64,000 bases of DNA from Semisulcospira habei (Eukaryota; Mollusca; Gastropoda; Semisulcospiridae), in assembly GCA_036245525.1 (NCBI GenBank), contig BTPG01000006.1, positions 88,008,139-88,072,138 of the forward strand, read 5' to 3'. A program made the translations under genes and the position numbers. Under the pieces are notes generated by a model. It was given only the letters and a program-made list of their open reading frames with translations. It searched no databases and was not told the DNA's origin. Below, piece by piece: positions 24,051-36,173 of the stretch (position 1 is its first letter; each line of letters opens with the position of its first letter).

Positions 24051-26200
24051 GTCATCTTGGGGGATGCTTGGAGAGTCACCATGAGCTTTTAATTGTGAAA
24101 ATTGTCACAAAACTTGAGGTTCCACGAGCGCCGTAACAATTGTCACGAAGTTCGCACGTGAAAATTCATCAAGCTTTGTAACGATGAAACATTTTGTCAC
24201 AAATTAACAATAGACATTGCTCGGAAATCAGAAGTAGGTTCCACGAAAACAGTGGATTAAAAGCCCGGACAAACATGCGAGATCGCATGTTTCTCTGGGC
24301 TTTTAATCCACTGTTTTCACCGAAACACGCACAATGCTGATCGATCTACTATTAAATGAAAAGAAAAGGGGAGACTGCCAGTGCTAATATTTTAGGAAGG
24401 TTACAAAGTAAAGTAGATAATAGCACTGTCAGGGGAGAGAAGTGTGCATGATCGACCAGTGATCATAGATCTACTGTGGCCAAAGCACAAAAAAAGAGAT
24501 ACTATTAATTTCCGGAAATCGACTATTGGAAATTTCAGGCGGTGTTCATTGCTATAAGACAATTGTTACATTGTCCAACAGCTCGTTACAAAAGACACCC
24601 ACCACTCACGCGCACATATAAACACGCCTTCACTCGAGCACACGCTGAACAAATGCACACTGGATAGGCATATCTCATAATTATTACCTCTGTCCCCTTA
24701 TTACCGCTGAGTTAGTATACCGCGCTCTGTCCTTGGTGTATATATACCCAAGGCAAATGTACCCACGGATTTTTATCCATTCGTGCCGAAGTGTATAATG
24801 TACTCAGACCAAAAGAAAAGGTGTAGATATGTACTGAAGAAGACGATCTCGGAGAAATCGTCATGCACGTGACATCGGTTGTCGCATTCAAAGCCTAGAT
24901 AAAAGGCAGGCAGGCAGTTTTGCGAGAGTTTCAGAATGCTATTTTTTTCCCTGCACACTTCCTTTAGGTCTGGGAGCATCGTACACCTCGGCACAAATTG
25001 ATAGGATGCAAAAGCTGTGAGTACATTCGCCGTGAGTACGATTTTCTGTTTTATTTGTTTTAAACAGATAATAAAGTTTTCTTAATTCTTGTTTAATTTT
25101 AACCCAGCGCAGGGCGAGGTAACCCGGTTCACCGTTACTCATTCAGGCCCGAAACAACAGAGGATGGAGCAACTATGTGATAGTTCAAGTTTGGTGCCAA
25201 AATAGCTTTGCGCCTCGAGGCGCTAAGCTATTCTGTCACAACCCTTGAACTAGCATGGTCGATCTATCTTTCCCTTATAGTGGTTTGATGCCTTCGGAGG
25301 ATAACTAAAAAATGGGATAAATGTGGTTCATCGTTTAGCGTAATGAGAGTGATCGCGTAGCCAGACTTCTTGTGGGTCAAAGCATAAGCCGTGCTAGATA
25401 AATTCGTTTTCACGATCTGAATCAATGCATAGTACTTTTTTCTTCTATCGTCACTATAAAAACAAGACCTTGTTTTATTTTACAGTGACTATAAGAAAAA
25501 AATACCGTACACTTTCAAATGATCCAGACCGTGGGACGTTTTTCTTTATCCTAGCTTGTGGGTGAAAGTGCGGGTCTGTAAAGGGATATTGCCGCACAGT
25601 CCAGTCACGGAACCCGGACTAAAACACAGAATCTCACATTCAGATTTATTGAACATTTCAACCCACGGTCAATGGAGGCAATAAATAAAATCAAACCGTA
25701 CATAAAGCAACAAAACACATGTAAAGTTACACCTATAAAGACGATGGAAGTAAATTTCGACACTACTGGTATCATTGAAAACAAATCAGTGTTTCCGATG
25801 ATTCCAGTGGTTTCGCATTTCTCTTGCTCCTCAGTATATAATAGCTTGGTCGTATCAGTTACCTCTCGATATAAAAAAACCCCTACGCATTACTCTCCAC
25901 TTTCAGCTGGAATGAAAACAACCTTTCTAACTAATACAGCAAACTTGAACACAAACTTCCTTTTTCTTAAGAGACGAGATTAGCAAATATGACACATACA
26001 CTCAAAGCGACCATTACATCACACAAAAAAACCCCACACTTTTACTCGAATGTATGCAAAGAGAAAGAAGTAAAGTAAGCAAATGTCTCATTTTAAAGAG
26101 AAGAATAAAGCGTTGGTAATGTTTTAATGAGAAATAGTCCGTACGCCGGTATAGCTCTGTGTTGAAGACAGTACACCAGTCTGGATCCTATCCCAATAGA
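24051..26200. other. Intergenic stretch with hairpins, no gene recognised
   Basis: Contains TTGTGACAATT-type motifs (24090-24200), a hairpin at 24242-24326 (arms AACAGTGGATTAAAAGCCC; related copies at 52110 and 52331), a family B hairpin at 25172-25268, and a foldback at about 25430-25510 (ACTTTTTTCTTCTAT...ATAAGAAAAAAAT). A 103-codon frame at 25672-25983 has no recognisable features. Confidence 0.55.
24242..24326. repeat. Family E palindrome, copy 1
   Basis: CGAAAACAGTGGATTAAAAG with complement CTTTTAATCCACTGTTTTC; centre CATGCGAGATCGCATG. Copies at 52110-52185 and 52331-52405. Confidence 0.75.
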
Positions 26201-26214
26201 ATAACCCTTTAAGT

Positions 26215-26448
26215 GCCAGGGCAAGGCGAACGCTACCCAGCCGCAAGAGACAAAAACCCTAAAGAGCCCCCGAAGTCGCGGGGGCTCATGAGGATTTATG
26301 ACTCGGCTTGTTAGTGTTATTTCTTTATTCCCATTTCGGGTCTTATTTCATTTGTGTTCTTCACGCAAATGTCGGTCAGTGTGCAGCGGCCGTTTGAGAC
26401 TCGAAATCCGTGATCACGGCATCGAAGGGGATATCATTTTCGGGAGTC
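26215..26448. repeat. Repeat shared with 63120-63290
   Basis: Begins with a family A-like core (GAGCCCCCGAAGTCGCGGGG) and continues with TGTGTTCTTCACGCAAAT and a GATCACGGCATCGAAGG-like block, matched at 63120-63290. This suggests a longer element of which the hairpin is one end. Confidence 0.55.
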
Positions 26449-26580
26449 CTCCCCAGATAGACCCATTCGGGGAGTGCGCCACAAGTACACTTCTATTCAA
26501 ATGAGATGCTTAACATCAAATTTGAATAGAAGTGTACTTTTGGCGCACTCCCCGAATGGGTCTGTCTGGGGAACACTCCT
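26449..26580. repeat. Family C palindrome, copy 2
   Basis: GGGGAGTGCGCCACAAGTAC and complement, core ATGAGATGCTTAACATCAAA. It lies downstream of FkbM-like gene 2, in the same position as copy 3 downstream of gene 3. Confidence 0.75.
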
Positions 26581-26812
26581 GCAGACGGCACCTGCTCAGT
26601 TTTACTGGAACTGTTTTACGTTAAAAATGATCCAAAATACACAACGTTTGGTATTTTCTTCAAGTGTTTCACGTACTGCAGGGTCACACTGGGTGTCTCC
26701 TTCGATTTGCTACTCTGATCAGCGATGCGAATCGAGGGAGACACGCAGTGTATAGTATGGGGTTTCACCGGCATCTGAATAATCTTCTTTAATAATTAAT
26801 TCTATGTACTAG

Positions 26813-27796
26813 TTACTTCCTCATGAATATAATGTTCCCCGGCCAAGTGTGTTTGTGTTCATATTTCAACAGCTTGTCCGGTTTTTTAGCATGGAAAGGC
26901 CGATAACCTAGTCCTTCGAAATAATGCAAGATAGCTTCCCCTGACTCCACGTTTTGAGTGTGGTAGGCCATCCACTCCATCATGAAGTAGGCCACGTCCA
27001 CGTGGGCAAAGAACTTGTCGGAACAGCGCAGTGCCAGCCACTCAGAGGCTTCAATGTCCATCTTGACAAACACACGCTGAGTGGGCACATAGGGCACAAG
27101 GTCGTCAAGGCAAACAGCTTTTACCGCCAGGATCTTCTTCTTAGAGTCACTCTCGTCCTTGCGAGTTTTCAGTTGCACCACTCTGGAACTGCCGACGTTG
27201 CTGTGATCCACCCGGAAAACTACGGTCTCGTGTCTGTCCGAGATGGCGTTGTTGAGAAGCGTTACACGCGACGAAAGATTAGCCATTCGGAGTGAAGTGG
27301 CCAGAAGTTGCAGACTTTCTATCATGGCATCAACAGCTAGGACATTGAAACCGTTGAATGCTGACGAGAAGGTATACACGCCGATGTTGCACCCTATATC
27401 TACGAAACTGAGAGCAGTGTTGTTTGAATTCGCTTTGTGTTCTTGAACGTCTTTTGCCATGATGTTTAACATGCTTGATACTTCCTCAGGCTCCCAGCTC
27501 TGGGTCTTTTTGATATATCCTGAAATCATGGTGTCGATACTGGGGTCGTGGGTACAGATCTTGGAGGACACCTTTCCTGGAATCACAAACGGTAAGTGGA
27601 ACTGACAGTCGCTTTTCTTGGAGTAGAAGACTGTGGGTTTTTCATCTTCTGCCGGCAGATTTCTCACGGAATGAACTACATTGATGTATCTTGTGGGCAG
27701 GACATTTTTAATCAGAAGTACAACAATTCCGAATGCAATCCCCGCTTGAAGACAGCGGAAAACTAACCGTGAAAATGCTGTCATGGTCTTTAACAC
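26813..27796 (-). CDS. FkbM-family methyltransferase-like protein, paralog 2
   Basis: Intronless ORF of 327 residues, closely similar to paralog 3 over nearly its whole length. A hydrophobic stretch at residues 17-32 suggests a type II membrane anchor. VDIGCNIGVYTF is the SAM-binding motif, VLAVDAM the following strand and KMDIEASEWLALRCSDKF the conserved C-terminal block. The N-terminal 40 residues vary most between paralogs, while the catalytic part is conserved, which suggests function is retained. Substrate unknown. Being intronless and multi-copy, the family could have begun as a retrocopy (inference). Confidence 0.85.
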   Translation of the reverse strand: MLKTMTAFSRLVFRCLQAGIAFGIVVLLIKNVLPTRYINVVHSVRNLPAEDEKPTVFYSKKSDCQFHLPFVIPGKVSSKICTHDPSIDTMISGYIKKTQSWEPEEVSSMLNIMAKDVQEHKANSNNTALSFVDIGCNIGVYTFSSAFNGFNVLAVDAMIESLQLLATSLRMANLSSRVTLLNNAISDRHETVVFRVDHSNVGSSRVVQLKTRKDESDSKKKILAVKAVCLDDLVPYVPTQRVFVKMDIEASEWLALRCSDKFFAHVDVAYFMMEWMAYHTQNVESGEAILHYFEGLGYRPFHAKKPDKLLKYEHKHTWPGNIIFMRK

Positions 27797-28305
27797 GTAC
27801 TGGCGTCACGCCCTCGACCAGGCCGGAATGAGTTCTGAATGGTTGCAGAAGATTGCTGCGTCGCTTTCAGAACCCACTCGTTGGTTTGTCAGTGTCCGCA
27901 TCCTTGAATTAAAAAAAACTGTTCCGGTAAACATCCGCGAACAGGAGTATATCATTCAATTAAGCCTATTTTTTTCATTTGCTTTTAAAAAAAAATTCCC
28001 ATTGATCCTATTAAAGCCAACTCTGCTGGACACGGCAGAGTGCGTTCGACTGAGTCTGTCCTGCTGTTTTCCGACGTAACATTGCTTCGCAAAAAGATTT
28101 GTTGGGATTTGTTGAACTGCGCCTATTCATCAGCCACTGAAGTTTCATGGCGCTACCCCCGCCCGTAATTTGTTGAGCCAATACCAGAACGACGATCAAT
28201 AAAACAGACTGCTTGTCCGTTATCCTATTGGCCATTGCGGCCTCAGTTCACCTGTTGTCAAGAGCGCTCGACCGATAATTGCGCGAATAACAGTAATTAT
28301 CAGGT

Positions 28306-28405
28306 GCGCAAAAGGCCATAGGGCCGACATCGGCCGTAGTTGGCTCGCGCACGTCCGTGCGTGGGCCAACTACTGTTGACGTCGGCCCGATGACCTTTTA
28401 GCGTA
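28306..28405. repeat. GGGCCGA-type palindrome, copy 3
   Basis: GCGCAAAAGGCCATAGGGCC pairs with GGCCCGATGACCTTTTAGCG; the centre is GCGCACGTCCGTGCGTG. The corresponding copy in the duplicated segment is 47441-47538. Confidence 0.75.
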
Positions 28406-28782
28406 CTGGTTAAGAACAGCCGGGCACTAGTAAGGGAGGGAACTTGCGCTGAGGTGCAGTTGGTCTCTCTAGATCCTTAATACTTAGGGCGTAGATTTAC
28501 GTCAGTCAGACACAGAACATGAAGAAGTCACAAATGGCGTAGGGACTCATGAAGATCTATGTCTCCAGAGGATGGCTAAAAAAAGGGGTTGAGCTTCACT
28601 CTCGGGCAACCGAAAAATCACAAAAGTGCCGCCCTCGCGACCTAATCCCGTGTAGGACCCCCCGGGCCTGTTGTGTTGTTAAGGCGAACTGCTCCTGCCA
28701 GTACAAGGTTAATAGTTCCCAATACATTCTTTACAAGTGCTCTTAGTATGTCATACAACAATGTTGCACAAAAGGGCTAACT

Positions 28783-29006
28783 TTAACCCTTATCATTCGG
28801 AATACACCAGTGTGTGAAATACGTTTGACTAAAATAGTTCAAGGGTAGTGCCAGAATAGCTTGGTGCCTCTAGGCACCAAGCTATTCTGGCACCACCCTT
28901 GAACTAAAGCCATTGGTCCATATCCTTATCTGTAAGTACTATAGTGTAGCTTGCATATGGCAGAGTACAGATTTGAAGCTTTTAGCCCCAGTATGATATG
29001 GGTTAA
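28783..29006. mobile_element. Family B MITE, TTAA-bounded
   Basis: Bounded by TTAACCCTTATCAT and ATGATATGGGTTAA; interior hairpin AGTTCAAGGGTAGTGCCAGA with complement. Located 230 bp outside the Polinton. Confidence 0.7.
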
Positions 29007-29229
29007 TTATGAGATATAATTATGAATTATGAGCACCCGTTTTTATTTTCAGACAAAAGATTGCATCACAGCAACACACGACGTATACACGATATGCGAC
29101 CATTACATCCCAAGAAAACTTTTACTCGTATACATGTATACAGAGAAGAAGATTTTAAAAATACAGCAGATATCTCATCTTCATGAAAAACTAATGTTAC
29201 CCTTAGTTCTTGATGAGAGATATAGTCCA

Positions 29230-29235
29230 TATGTA
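29230..29235. repeat. Polinton target-site duplication, left (TATGTA)
   Basis: TATGTA directly precedes the element's AG terminus and recurs right after its CT terminus at 45433-45438. A 6-bp duplication is the Polinton/Maverick hallmark. Confidence 0.92.
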
Positions 29236-30076
29236 AGAGAGATGAATATAGGAGATTACAAGCCCACCCATTTAAGAATCAATTGATTTATTTGATCCTT
29301 TCCGTAAATAAACAAACGCACTTGACCAAATACCTTCAACAGCTTTATCTGCCCAGTCAGGCCACCCGGCCCCTTGGAAACAATGGCTAGTTAAAATATC
29401 AATGCTGTCACTGTTGGCGTTCCTGAGAAATAGCGACTACATCCTGTACACGCCACCCACCCCCCTACCCCCACATCCCACCCCCACCAAACTCGCACAC
29501 ACACACACATACCCACCACCCTACAAAGCCCCTCACACCACCCAGGCACCCACCCCACCCCCCCACCAACCTCGCACACACACACACACAAGCACACACA
29601 AACATATTAGGTCAAATTATTCCGTTCTGTGTCAACGCTTCAAATTTATGTCACTAAGCCACTAGGTCAGATTTTTAATGTGGTACAAACCTTAAAAATA
29701 GGTTTTTTTCCAAATATGGAGCACCAAGTCGTTCCTAAATAAAATAAAACTCCCCAAGTGAGGAGTTGTGTGGAGAAAAAAGAATTTTGTTTCAACGTCT
29801 GTGTGAAGAAAAAGTTTTCACTTCACTCATCAGCACATCGTGACTGCTGTGAAGCATTAAAAATAAAAGACAAAACCCATAACTCTACTCCCAGTGAGAG
29901 ACCTCAGTGATTCAAGTCACTATACACCCACCCTGTTTTAGGAGTGTTTTTAGATCACCAACTCACGCGAGGAGAAAATTGGGTGTGAGTGGTTAGTTTG
30001 AAACCGGATCACGGACATCGCTGTTGCGTGCGTTTATTGCCTCAGTGGGGACGACCCTGTACAATAGGCCTTTTAT
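29236..30076 (+). repeat. Polinton left terminal inverted repeat
   Basis: It pairs with 43857-45432. Contents are AG terminus, a (CA)-rich stretch (about 29480-29605), and conserved blocks such as GCACCAAGTCGTTCCTAAAT and GAGGAGTTGTGTGGAG. Relative to the right arm it lacks one copy of a unit of about 26 bp near the terminus (GATTTATTTGATCCTTTCCG) and about 160 bp near its inner end. Confidence 0.9.
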
Positions 30077-30115
30077 GCCCAAGCTTTTGCGTAGTCTTTA
30101 TATAACACCTGCTCT

Positions 30116-30790
30116 GTGTGGGTGAGTGAGTTTATTAGAATGCACCCCTTTTATAACCAGAAAGGCATGCATATTGTTTTGTACACACAGTTTATATATT
30201 GTGTTTTAAAAATGAACTTAATGACGCTCGACCCACACTGTGGCTTATTTGTTGGTGCCACTGGCTGTGGAAAAACTGAATTTGTACTTAATCTATTACA
30301 AACAAGATACATTCATCATTTTAAAAACATTGTGATATTCTGCCCTACTGTCAAACACAACAAAGCTTATCACAACCGTTCATTCATTTGGACTGACAGC
30401 AACATTTACTTAGTAGATCCTGAGAAGAAACTGAATGACTACCTGCAGTATTTTTACAAGCAATTTGAAGGACAGCCAACCCTGTTCATAGTCGATGACT
30501 GCTCTGCAGATAAGGATATTGTTAAGAAGAGAAACACACTGGCAGAGCTTGCCTTTAGTGGCAGACACGCAAACATCAGTGTATGGATTCTCACTCAAAA
30601 ATATAATGCTGTACTGAAAGATTTTCATGAGCAGTTAAAATTTATTTGTTTGTTTTACTGTAAAGATCGTGACAGCTTTGAAGACTGTCTCAGAGAGAAC
30701 GATGTTATACCAAATAAACATGAACGAGACTGTGTGAAAAATAAACTGAAATTGACTAAGCATCTAAAGCTTATTTTAAAGACAGATTAA
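30116..30790 (+). CDS. ATP: Polinton packaging ATPase (FtsK/HerA, A32-like)
   Basis: The reading frame is intact. The likely start is the ATG at 30212 (residue 33 of the longest frame), because the upstream part overlaps subterminal repeat sequence. GATGCGKT (residues 47-54 of the longest frame) is the Walker A loop and PTLFIVDDCSA the Walker B with catalytic acidic residues. ILTQKYNAVLKD resembles the sensor/Q motif of the A32 clade. The role in relatives is pumping DNA into the capsid. It is the first plus-strand gene after the left TIR and one of the few core genes here without a break. Confidence 0.9.
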   Translation: MWVSEFIRMHPFYNQKGMHIVLYTQFIYCVLKMNLMTLDPHCGLFVGATGCGKTEFVLNLLQTRYIHHFKNIVIFCPTVKHNKAYHNRSFIWTDSNIYLVDPEKKLNDYLQYFYKQFEGQPTLFIVDDCSADKDIVKKRNTLAELAFSGRHANISVWILTQKYNAVLKDFHEQLKFICLFYCKDRDSFEDCLRENDVIPNKHERDCVKNKLKLTKHLKLILKTD

Positions 30791-30903
30791 CCCACAGGGT
30801 ATGGATTAGTGAATTAATTTAGCCTTATGTTTTTGTCCATAAAAAAATGATGGACAGACAAAGCGGGTGAGCATTTGATATCACAGAGAGCTTCAGAGGT
30901 GTT

Positions 30904-31176
30904 ATGCGTTTTTATGACTTAAAAACACAAGTTAAACATCCGTTTGAGCCTTTGATAAAACTCTCAACGCCAACGAATATATACATGGCATTTAATGTAA
31001 CTTTTGGATATTCTAATAGTTCACCACGTTATAATTACAAGACTGTTGATCTTAAGACACAAGATTTTATAGTTTATGATGCTAACTGTGACTGGTTTGA
31101 GAGTATGTGTTTACACATATTCTACCATCTAAGTAAACAACATGATTATATTGAATTTGTTACTGTCAATAAGTGA
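30904..31176 (+). CDS. Small hypothetical Polinton protein (90 aa)
   Basis: An open 90-codon frame between ATPase and polymerase, same strand, with a normal ATG preceded by TTAT. There is no transmembrane segment and no known motif; it is rich in Tyr and Asn. Position suggests that it belongs to the element. I do not recognise it, and it lacks the His/Cys/Asp pattern expected of an adenain protease. Confidence 0.5.
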   Translation: MRFYDLKTQVKHPFEPLIKLSTPTNIYMAFNVTFGYSNSSPRYNYKTVDLKTQDFIVYDANCDWFESMCLHIFYHLSKQHDYIEFVTVNK

Positions 31177-31341
31177 TATTACACCTGCAGCATGAGCACA
31201 AGACCTTAAGACACATACCTGGGAAGTGGTTGATTTGTTGTGAAATGAACTAAATATTTATTATTATAGGGATTACAGACAATAAAGTGGTATTACACAG
31301 GTATAATTTTTCCTATTTATTATTTTGTTGGTCAAATAAAA

Positions 31342-34300
31342 ATGACGGACAATGCCCAAAGCTTAAGAAACATGTTTCACACAACAGACTTGCCTATATC
31401 CAACACTTACAGTGTCTATGAATCGATAGAAAGATCTTTTTTGGTCATACAAGATAATCTTCTTTCTGGTAGTGTAAAGATTCAGATTGTTGCTAAAATA
31501 GAATTTTCCAGGGTAGATGGTGAAGTGATTGTTTCGTATATCTCAACAAGACAACACACAGTTAATTCAAAAGAGGAATTGGAAAAAGTGTTTAGAGAAA
31601 GACTGTTGCCTGACTTCCTTGAAGCAATTGACAGAGCAAAAATGCAGGGATCTGGTTGGCATGAAGGCCGTGTACATGAACTGCAACTGAAACAGTCAAG
31701 ATACCATCCTATTTTAGGCAAATCATGATTGCCCCTACCAACTGAGGTTGCAGACAAAAAGGCTGTCGTCAATGTGCAGAACAAAAATAATTTCTGTTTC
31801 ATGTGGTGTGTGCTTGCCAAACTGCATTTTGTAAAAATAAAACCTGAACGTGTATCTAACTATACCAAATTTGTAAATGAACTCAACTTCAGTGGCATAG
31901 ATTTTCCTGTTAAGGTGGAGGATATTGATCTGTTTGAAAAACTAAATCCTGGGTTATCTGTGAATGTGTATGTATGGGATAATGAGTCTGAGAACAAGTT
32001 ACAACCAATTAGAGTGTCACCAATTGCCCCAACCTACGGTCAGTCAGAAGATAAGCATGTTGATATGCTACTAATAAGCTCAGGTGATAACTTTCACTAC
32101 ACAGTTATTAGGAGTATGTCACGACTAATTCACAACCATGTATCAAAACACAATGGCAAACAGGAAGTATGTAAAAGATGCTTACAAAGGTTCTCCTCTA
32201 TAAAAGTGGCACATAAACATACCCTGCACTATAGGTCAGCTGATGACATTCAAACAATACTTAGGTATCCAGATCCTGGTAGCAATGTTTATTTCAAGAA
32301 CTATGTTAATCAGCAAAAGCTGCCGTTTGTAGTGTATGCTGATTTTGAATCACTGGTTGTGCCATATGAGGGTCCTGTTCCAGAATCATTACCAAAGACC
32401 ATAAAATTGAGTGATCAAGTGGTGTGTTCTTTCGGATATATTCTTGTTAGGTCTGACAGCCAGCATACAGAACCTGTTATCTACAGAGGTGAAAATGCAG
32501 CAGCTGAGTTTTTAACAGAAATGAGACAACTGTATAGTCAGGTAGTACATTATTTGGAAAAGTGTCACATGCCTTTGGTGATGACAGAAGAAGACAAACA
32601 GAATTTTTGATACATCAGTGATGTGTTGGATTTGTGAACAACCTTTAGGAGGTTGTGATCAACTTCTGAAGGGTGATAAAGTTTGTGACCATGACCACAT
32701 AACTGGGCGTTACAGAGGTGCTGCCCACGGTGATTGTAACTTGAAATTAAAAATAGATCCCAAGGCATACAAACTGCCTATCTTTTTCCACAATCTCAAA
32801 GGGTATGATTCACATATTATCATGCAGGCTGTGGATGAGTCTTGCAAAAAAATTAGTTGTATTGCCCAGACAACTTGAAAATACTTGACTTTTAGGCTGG
32901 ACAACAAATTAGCATTTTATGACTCCATGCAACATTTGTCTTTAGGGCTTGCTAGTCTCGCAGAAGGACTGACTGAGTTTCCAATAACAAGTAAATATTT
33001 TGAGCCAGACTTGATTAAGAAAGGAGTCTACCCCTATGAATACATTGATCACTGGGTTGTGTTTGAAGAAAGGAGACTGCCACCAAAAGAGAAATTTTAT
33101 TCCACACTTAATGGTAAAGGTATTTCTGACTCTGATTACCAGCATGCACTTGATGCATGGGGTAAATTAGGGTGTGAAACGATTGGTGATTACCATGACC
33201 AGTACTTGAAAGCTGATGTTTGCTTGCTAGCAGACATATTTGAAAGTTATCGTGAAAAGGGTTTGTTACACTACAGTCTTGACCCTGCTTGCTACATAAC
33301 TAGTCCTGGCATGACATGGGATGCATTTTTAAAATCCAGTAAGATATTTATAGACCTGTTGTCTGATCGTACGATGGGTGAAATGGTGGAACGTGGATTG
33401 AGGGGGGGGGGGGGGGGGGGCATTAGTATTGCAGCGAACAATTACGCCAGAGCCAACAACAAATATATTGACGGCCTGGGGTTTGACCCTCAAGGTCAAG
33501 GTCATTCATTACATACTTGGACGCTAACAATTTGTATGGGTTCGTGATGTGTGAATTATTGCCCTTGAAAAAATTTTGTCTCTATGATTTGTCACAGTAT
33601 GACATAACAGAGTTAACAAACTATATTATGACTCATGACCAGAATGATGCAAAGGGTTGGATCTTTGAAGTAGACCTGGAGTACCCACACCATCTACATG
33701 ATTACCACAATGATTATCTGTTGGCTGTTGAGAAAATGAGTATGACGGGTAAAAAAGAAGACACCAAACTTGTGCCAAATCTGAATGACAAATTCAATTA
33801 CGTTTGCCACTATCGCTTGTTACAGTTTTACATCAGACATGGGTTAGTACTAAAGAAAGTTCACAGAGGTATTCAATTTGATCAGAGTGCTTTCATGAAA
33901 GATTATATAATGAAGAACACAACATTACGTGCGAGGGACAGCAACACTGCATTTGACAAAGACTTCTTTAAGCTTATGAACAATGCCTGTTTTGGTAAGA
34001 CTATGGAAAATCCTCATCACCGCAAAGATGTGAGACTGGTCACAACTGAATCGGGTGCAATTAAACTTACAGGCAAGCCACAGTACACAGGGTACAAAGA
34101 GTTTCATTCATCATTGTATGCAGTGTCACTCAAAAAAAAAGATTGTCAAACTGGACAAGCCAGTATTCATTGGTATGGCAATACTTGAGTTATCAAAATT
34201 GCTGATGCTTGAATTTTACTATGATTACTTTAAACCAAAGTATCCTAAGTGCCGTCTGTTACACACTGACACTGACTCTATGATCATAGACGTGCCTACT

Positions 34301-34800
34301 GAAGACTTTTATGAAGACATGAAAACAGAGTTGCATATGTATGACACGTCTGATTACCCTAAGGATCACCCGCTGTTCAGCACACAAAACAAAAAAGTGC
34401 CTGGTAAGTTTAAAGATGAACTAAATGGTGTGCCTATTGTCGAGTACGTTGGACTGAGATCAAAAATGTATTCCATATTGCACCAAAAAGGCAGTCAGTC
34501 GAAAGCCAAAGGTATAAAAAAACAGCCATAAAAAATAAAGACATTCGACATGAACATTACAAGCAAGTATTAGATGGAGAACTGATGCCTGATTATCCAA
34601 ACAAGACACTGAGGTCAAATAGACACAATATTGAAATGATCCAAACACATATAAAGTCTCTAGCAGTAGGGGACACAAAACGCGTGTTTCACACTAAGGA
34701 AAAGGCTTATGCACCTGGGCGTTATGCACTTAAGTTATCTGAAGAAATAGCCAATGAACTAATCGATGAATTAGTTGATGAAATGGTTAAAAATGCGTAA
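31342..34800 (+). pseudogene. pPolB: Protein-primed family B DNA polymerase (pPolB), broken
   Basis: Start ATG at 31342. In order: N-terminal region, KKAVVNVQNKN motif (about 31760), Exo I YADFES (about 32337), an HNH-like CDHDHITGRYRGAAH segment (about 32685), Exo II FHNLKGYDSHII, Exo III-like LKADVCLLADIFE (about 33208), polymerase motif A DANNLYG (about 33520), motif B KLMNNACFGKTMEN (about 33970) and motif C TDTDSM (about 34267). Breaks: in-frame TGA at 31726 and 32876; frameshifts near the T5 at 32604, near 33510, at the A9 at 34132 and the A7 at 34516. A 19-G run at 33402-33420 expands a glycine stretch. It is non-functional as assembled, although every catalytic motif survives. Confidence 0.9.
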
Positions 34801-34896
34801 TGGTGTCTGGGGGAATAATCTGTAATTCTTCTCTGACAAATGCCCTCTGAGGCGCAGGCTCATACAGATAATAAATCGATGCATTAGCGGAAGGAA

Positions 34897-35782
34897 CTAT
34901 TTTTTAATATTGTGGACAGACGTAGACCATATTGGATCAGTTGCCCTACGTCTGATGTCATTCTCGGCTTTGCCAGGTTGATACAAATATCTCACCTGTT
35001 TTGTAAACAAGCTTGTGTCTGGCAGTGTTGTTTTTATTTCTGACCCTGATGGTATTGTTTTCAATTTAATAGCATCAACAGGTTTAGGGTGACCCTCATT
35101 ATTCATTGCTTTTATCACAGACGGTAATCTCTTAACCCACTCAGTGTTATGTGCATCATGCATGAGTTCCTTAGAATACTGATGGCTGAAAAGTCTCTCC
35201 GATAACTGCTTGTTAAAGTTTTCAACAATTGCCTGTGATCTATGCACACCTGGAATGCCTCGCCACACTAGCACTCCATGCTTTGCAAATAACTGACTAA
35301 CAGCACCTTTAAATTCAGATCCATCATCGACGCACAAGCCTGGGAAATTTTAAAGGACCACAACTATATATTTTCGTTAATGCAGTGGCCACTGTTACAG
35401 CATTCTTGTCAGTTATGGGTTCGGCATCCTTATACCTTGAAGCTATGTCGACAACAGTTAAAGCATACTTGTATCGTTTCTTTCTTATTGTATCATGTGG
35501 TAGGAAAAGGAGATCAATTTGATGGGTATCATTAGGGATAGTGTTTACAAAATGAGGTCTTGTTATTTTTCTTGGAGCAGGAAGATATATTTGCCAAATT
35601 GCTTGTTTTTGTAGCCACTGTTTTATTTGGTCGAGTGTAACATCACTACCCACAGCCGCATGTAATTTTTCTATTGCAGTTTTTCCTTTCCAGTAGCCAA
35701 TAGGGGAGTAATATATTTTTGATAGTTTATTTCCGACGTCTGTCATTTCTTCTAGCAATAAAAACTCCTGTAAAATAAACAA
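34897..35782 (-). pseudogene. INT: Retroviral-type (rve) integrase, one frameshift
   Basis: The minus strand encodes an N-terminal segment (35324-35782) and a C-terminal segment (34897-35337) separated by one single-base shift near 35340-35350, beside a C3/T4 run. The DDE residues are recognisable: aspartate in HQIDLLFLP, aspartate in CVDDGSEFKG, glutamate in AIVENFNKQ. The RYLYQPGKAENDIRRRATDP region toward the C-terminus resembles the chromo-like tail of Polinton integrases. It would insert the element with a 6-bp duplication, in agreement with the observed TATGTA. Confidence 0.88.
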
Positions 35783-35861
35783 ATGTCATTCCTACTAGAA
35801 CAAATATTATTTCTCCATTTCTTTGTTCTGGGCTTGGCTGGTAGTAGTCACAAAGTTTTGG

Positions 35862-36164
35862 TCACGGGATGGTCATGTCTTCGCCAGTTACAAGAAAGTA
35901 TTCTTTGATCGCGTCATTGACATTAGAAAATGTATGCTGTGCGTGACCCTCAAGTCTGAGTTTTTCATTAATGAAATCAAGTTTCTCTATTCTTTGCTTC
36001 TCATAATCCTGTTGGGCTTGTGCCAGTTTTTCAGATGCCTCATTGTGACGCTTCATTTCTTCTGCAGATTCCTCTCTACCCATTTTTGAAAAAAGATAGT
36101 TTGATCCACTAAATGCAAGTGCGTTAACAATGGCCCCACCAATCATAATAGCTATAGTTGCCAT
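35862..36164 (-). CDS. Small membrane-associated Polinton protein (100 aa)
   Basis: Intact frame. The N-terminal hydrophobic segment IAIMIGGAIVNALAF is followed by a long charged helix likely to form a coiled coil (MKRHNEASEKLAQAQQDYEK). First of a run of five compact minus-strand genes downstream of the integrase gene. Function unknown; a virion membrane or scaffolding role is only a guess. Confidence 0.6.
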   Translation of the reverse strand: MATIAIMIGGAIVNALAFSGSNYLFSKMGREESAEEMKRHNEASEKLAQAQQDYEKQRIEKLDFINEKLRLEGHAQHTFSNVNDAIKEYFLVTGEDMTIP

Positions 36165-36173
36165 ATTTTTTAT

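Larger units (their letters stand above)
26449..28740. repeat. Segmental duplication, copy 1 (with FkbM-like gene 2)
   Basis: It is collinear with 45500-47860: family C hairpin, GGGTCACACTxG block, FkbM-like ORF, the upstream stretch with AGAAAGATTTGTTGGGAT-type sequence, a GGGCCGA hairpin, then the CTTAGGGCGTAGATT block. Hairpins at corresponding places show that they predate the duplication. Confidence 0.75.

Noticed and set aside
25672..25983. 103-codon plus-strand frame
   Set aside because: No domain, membrane segment or splice context; length is within chance for this region.
29029..29286. 85-codon frame crossing the left Polinton boundary
   Set aside because: It spans the target duplication and TIR terminus, so it cannot be an ancestral gene.
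29391..29665. Cys/Val-rich and Pro/Thr-rich frames in the TIR (also at 44434 and 44980)
   Set aside because: They derive from the CA/GT-rich TIR segment and appear only because the TIR is repeated.
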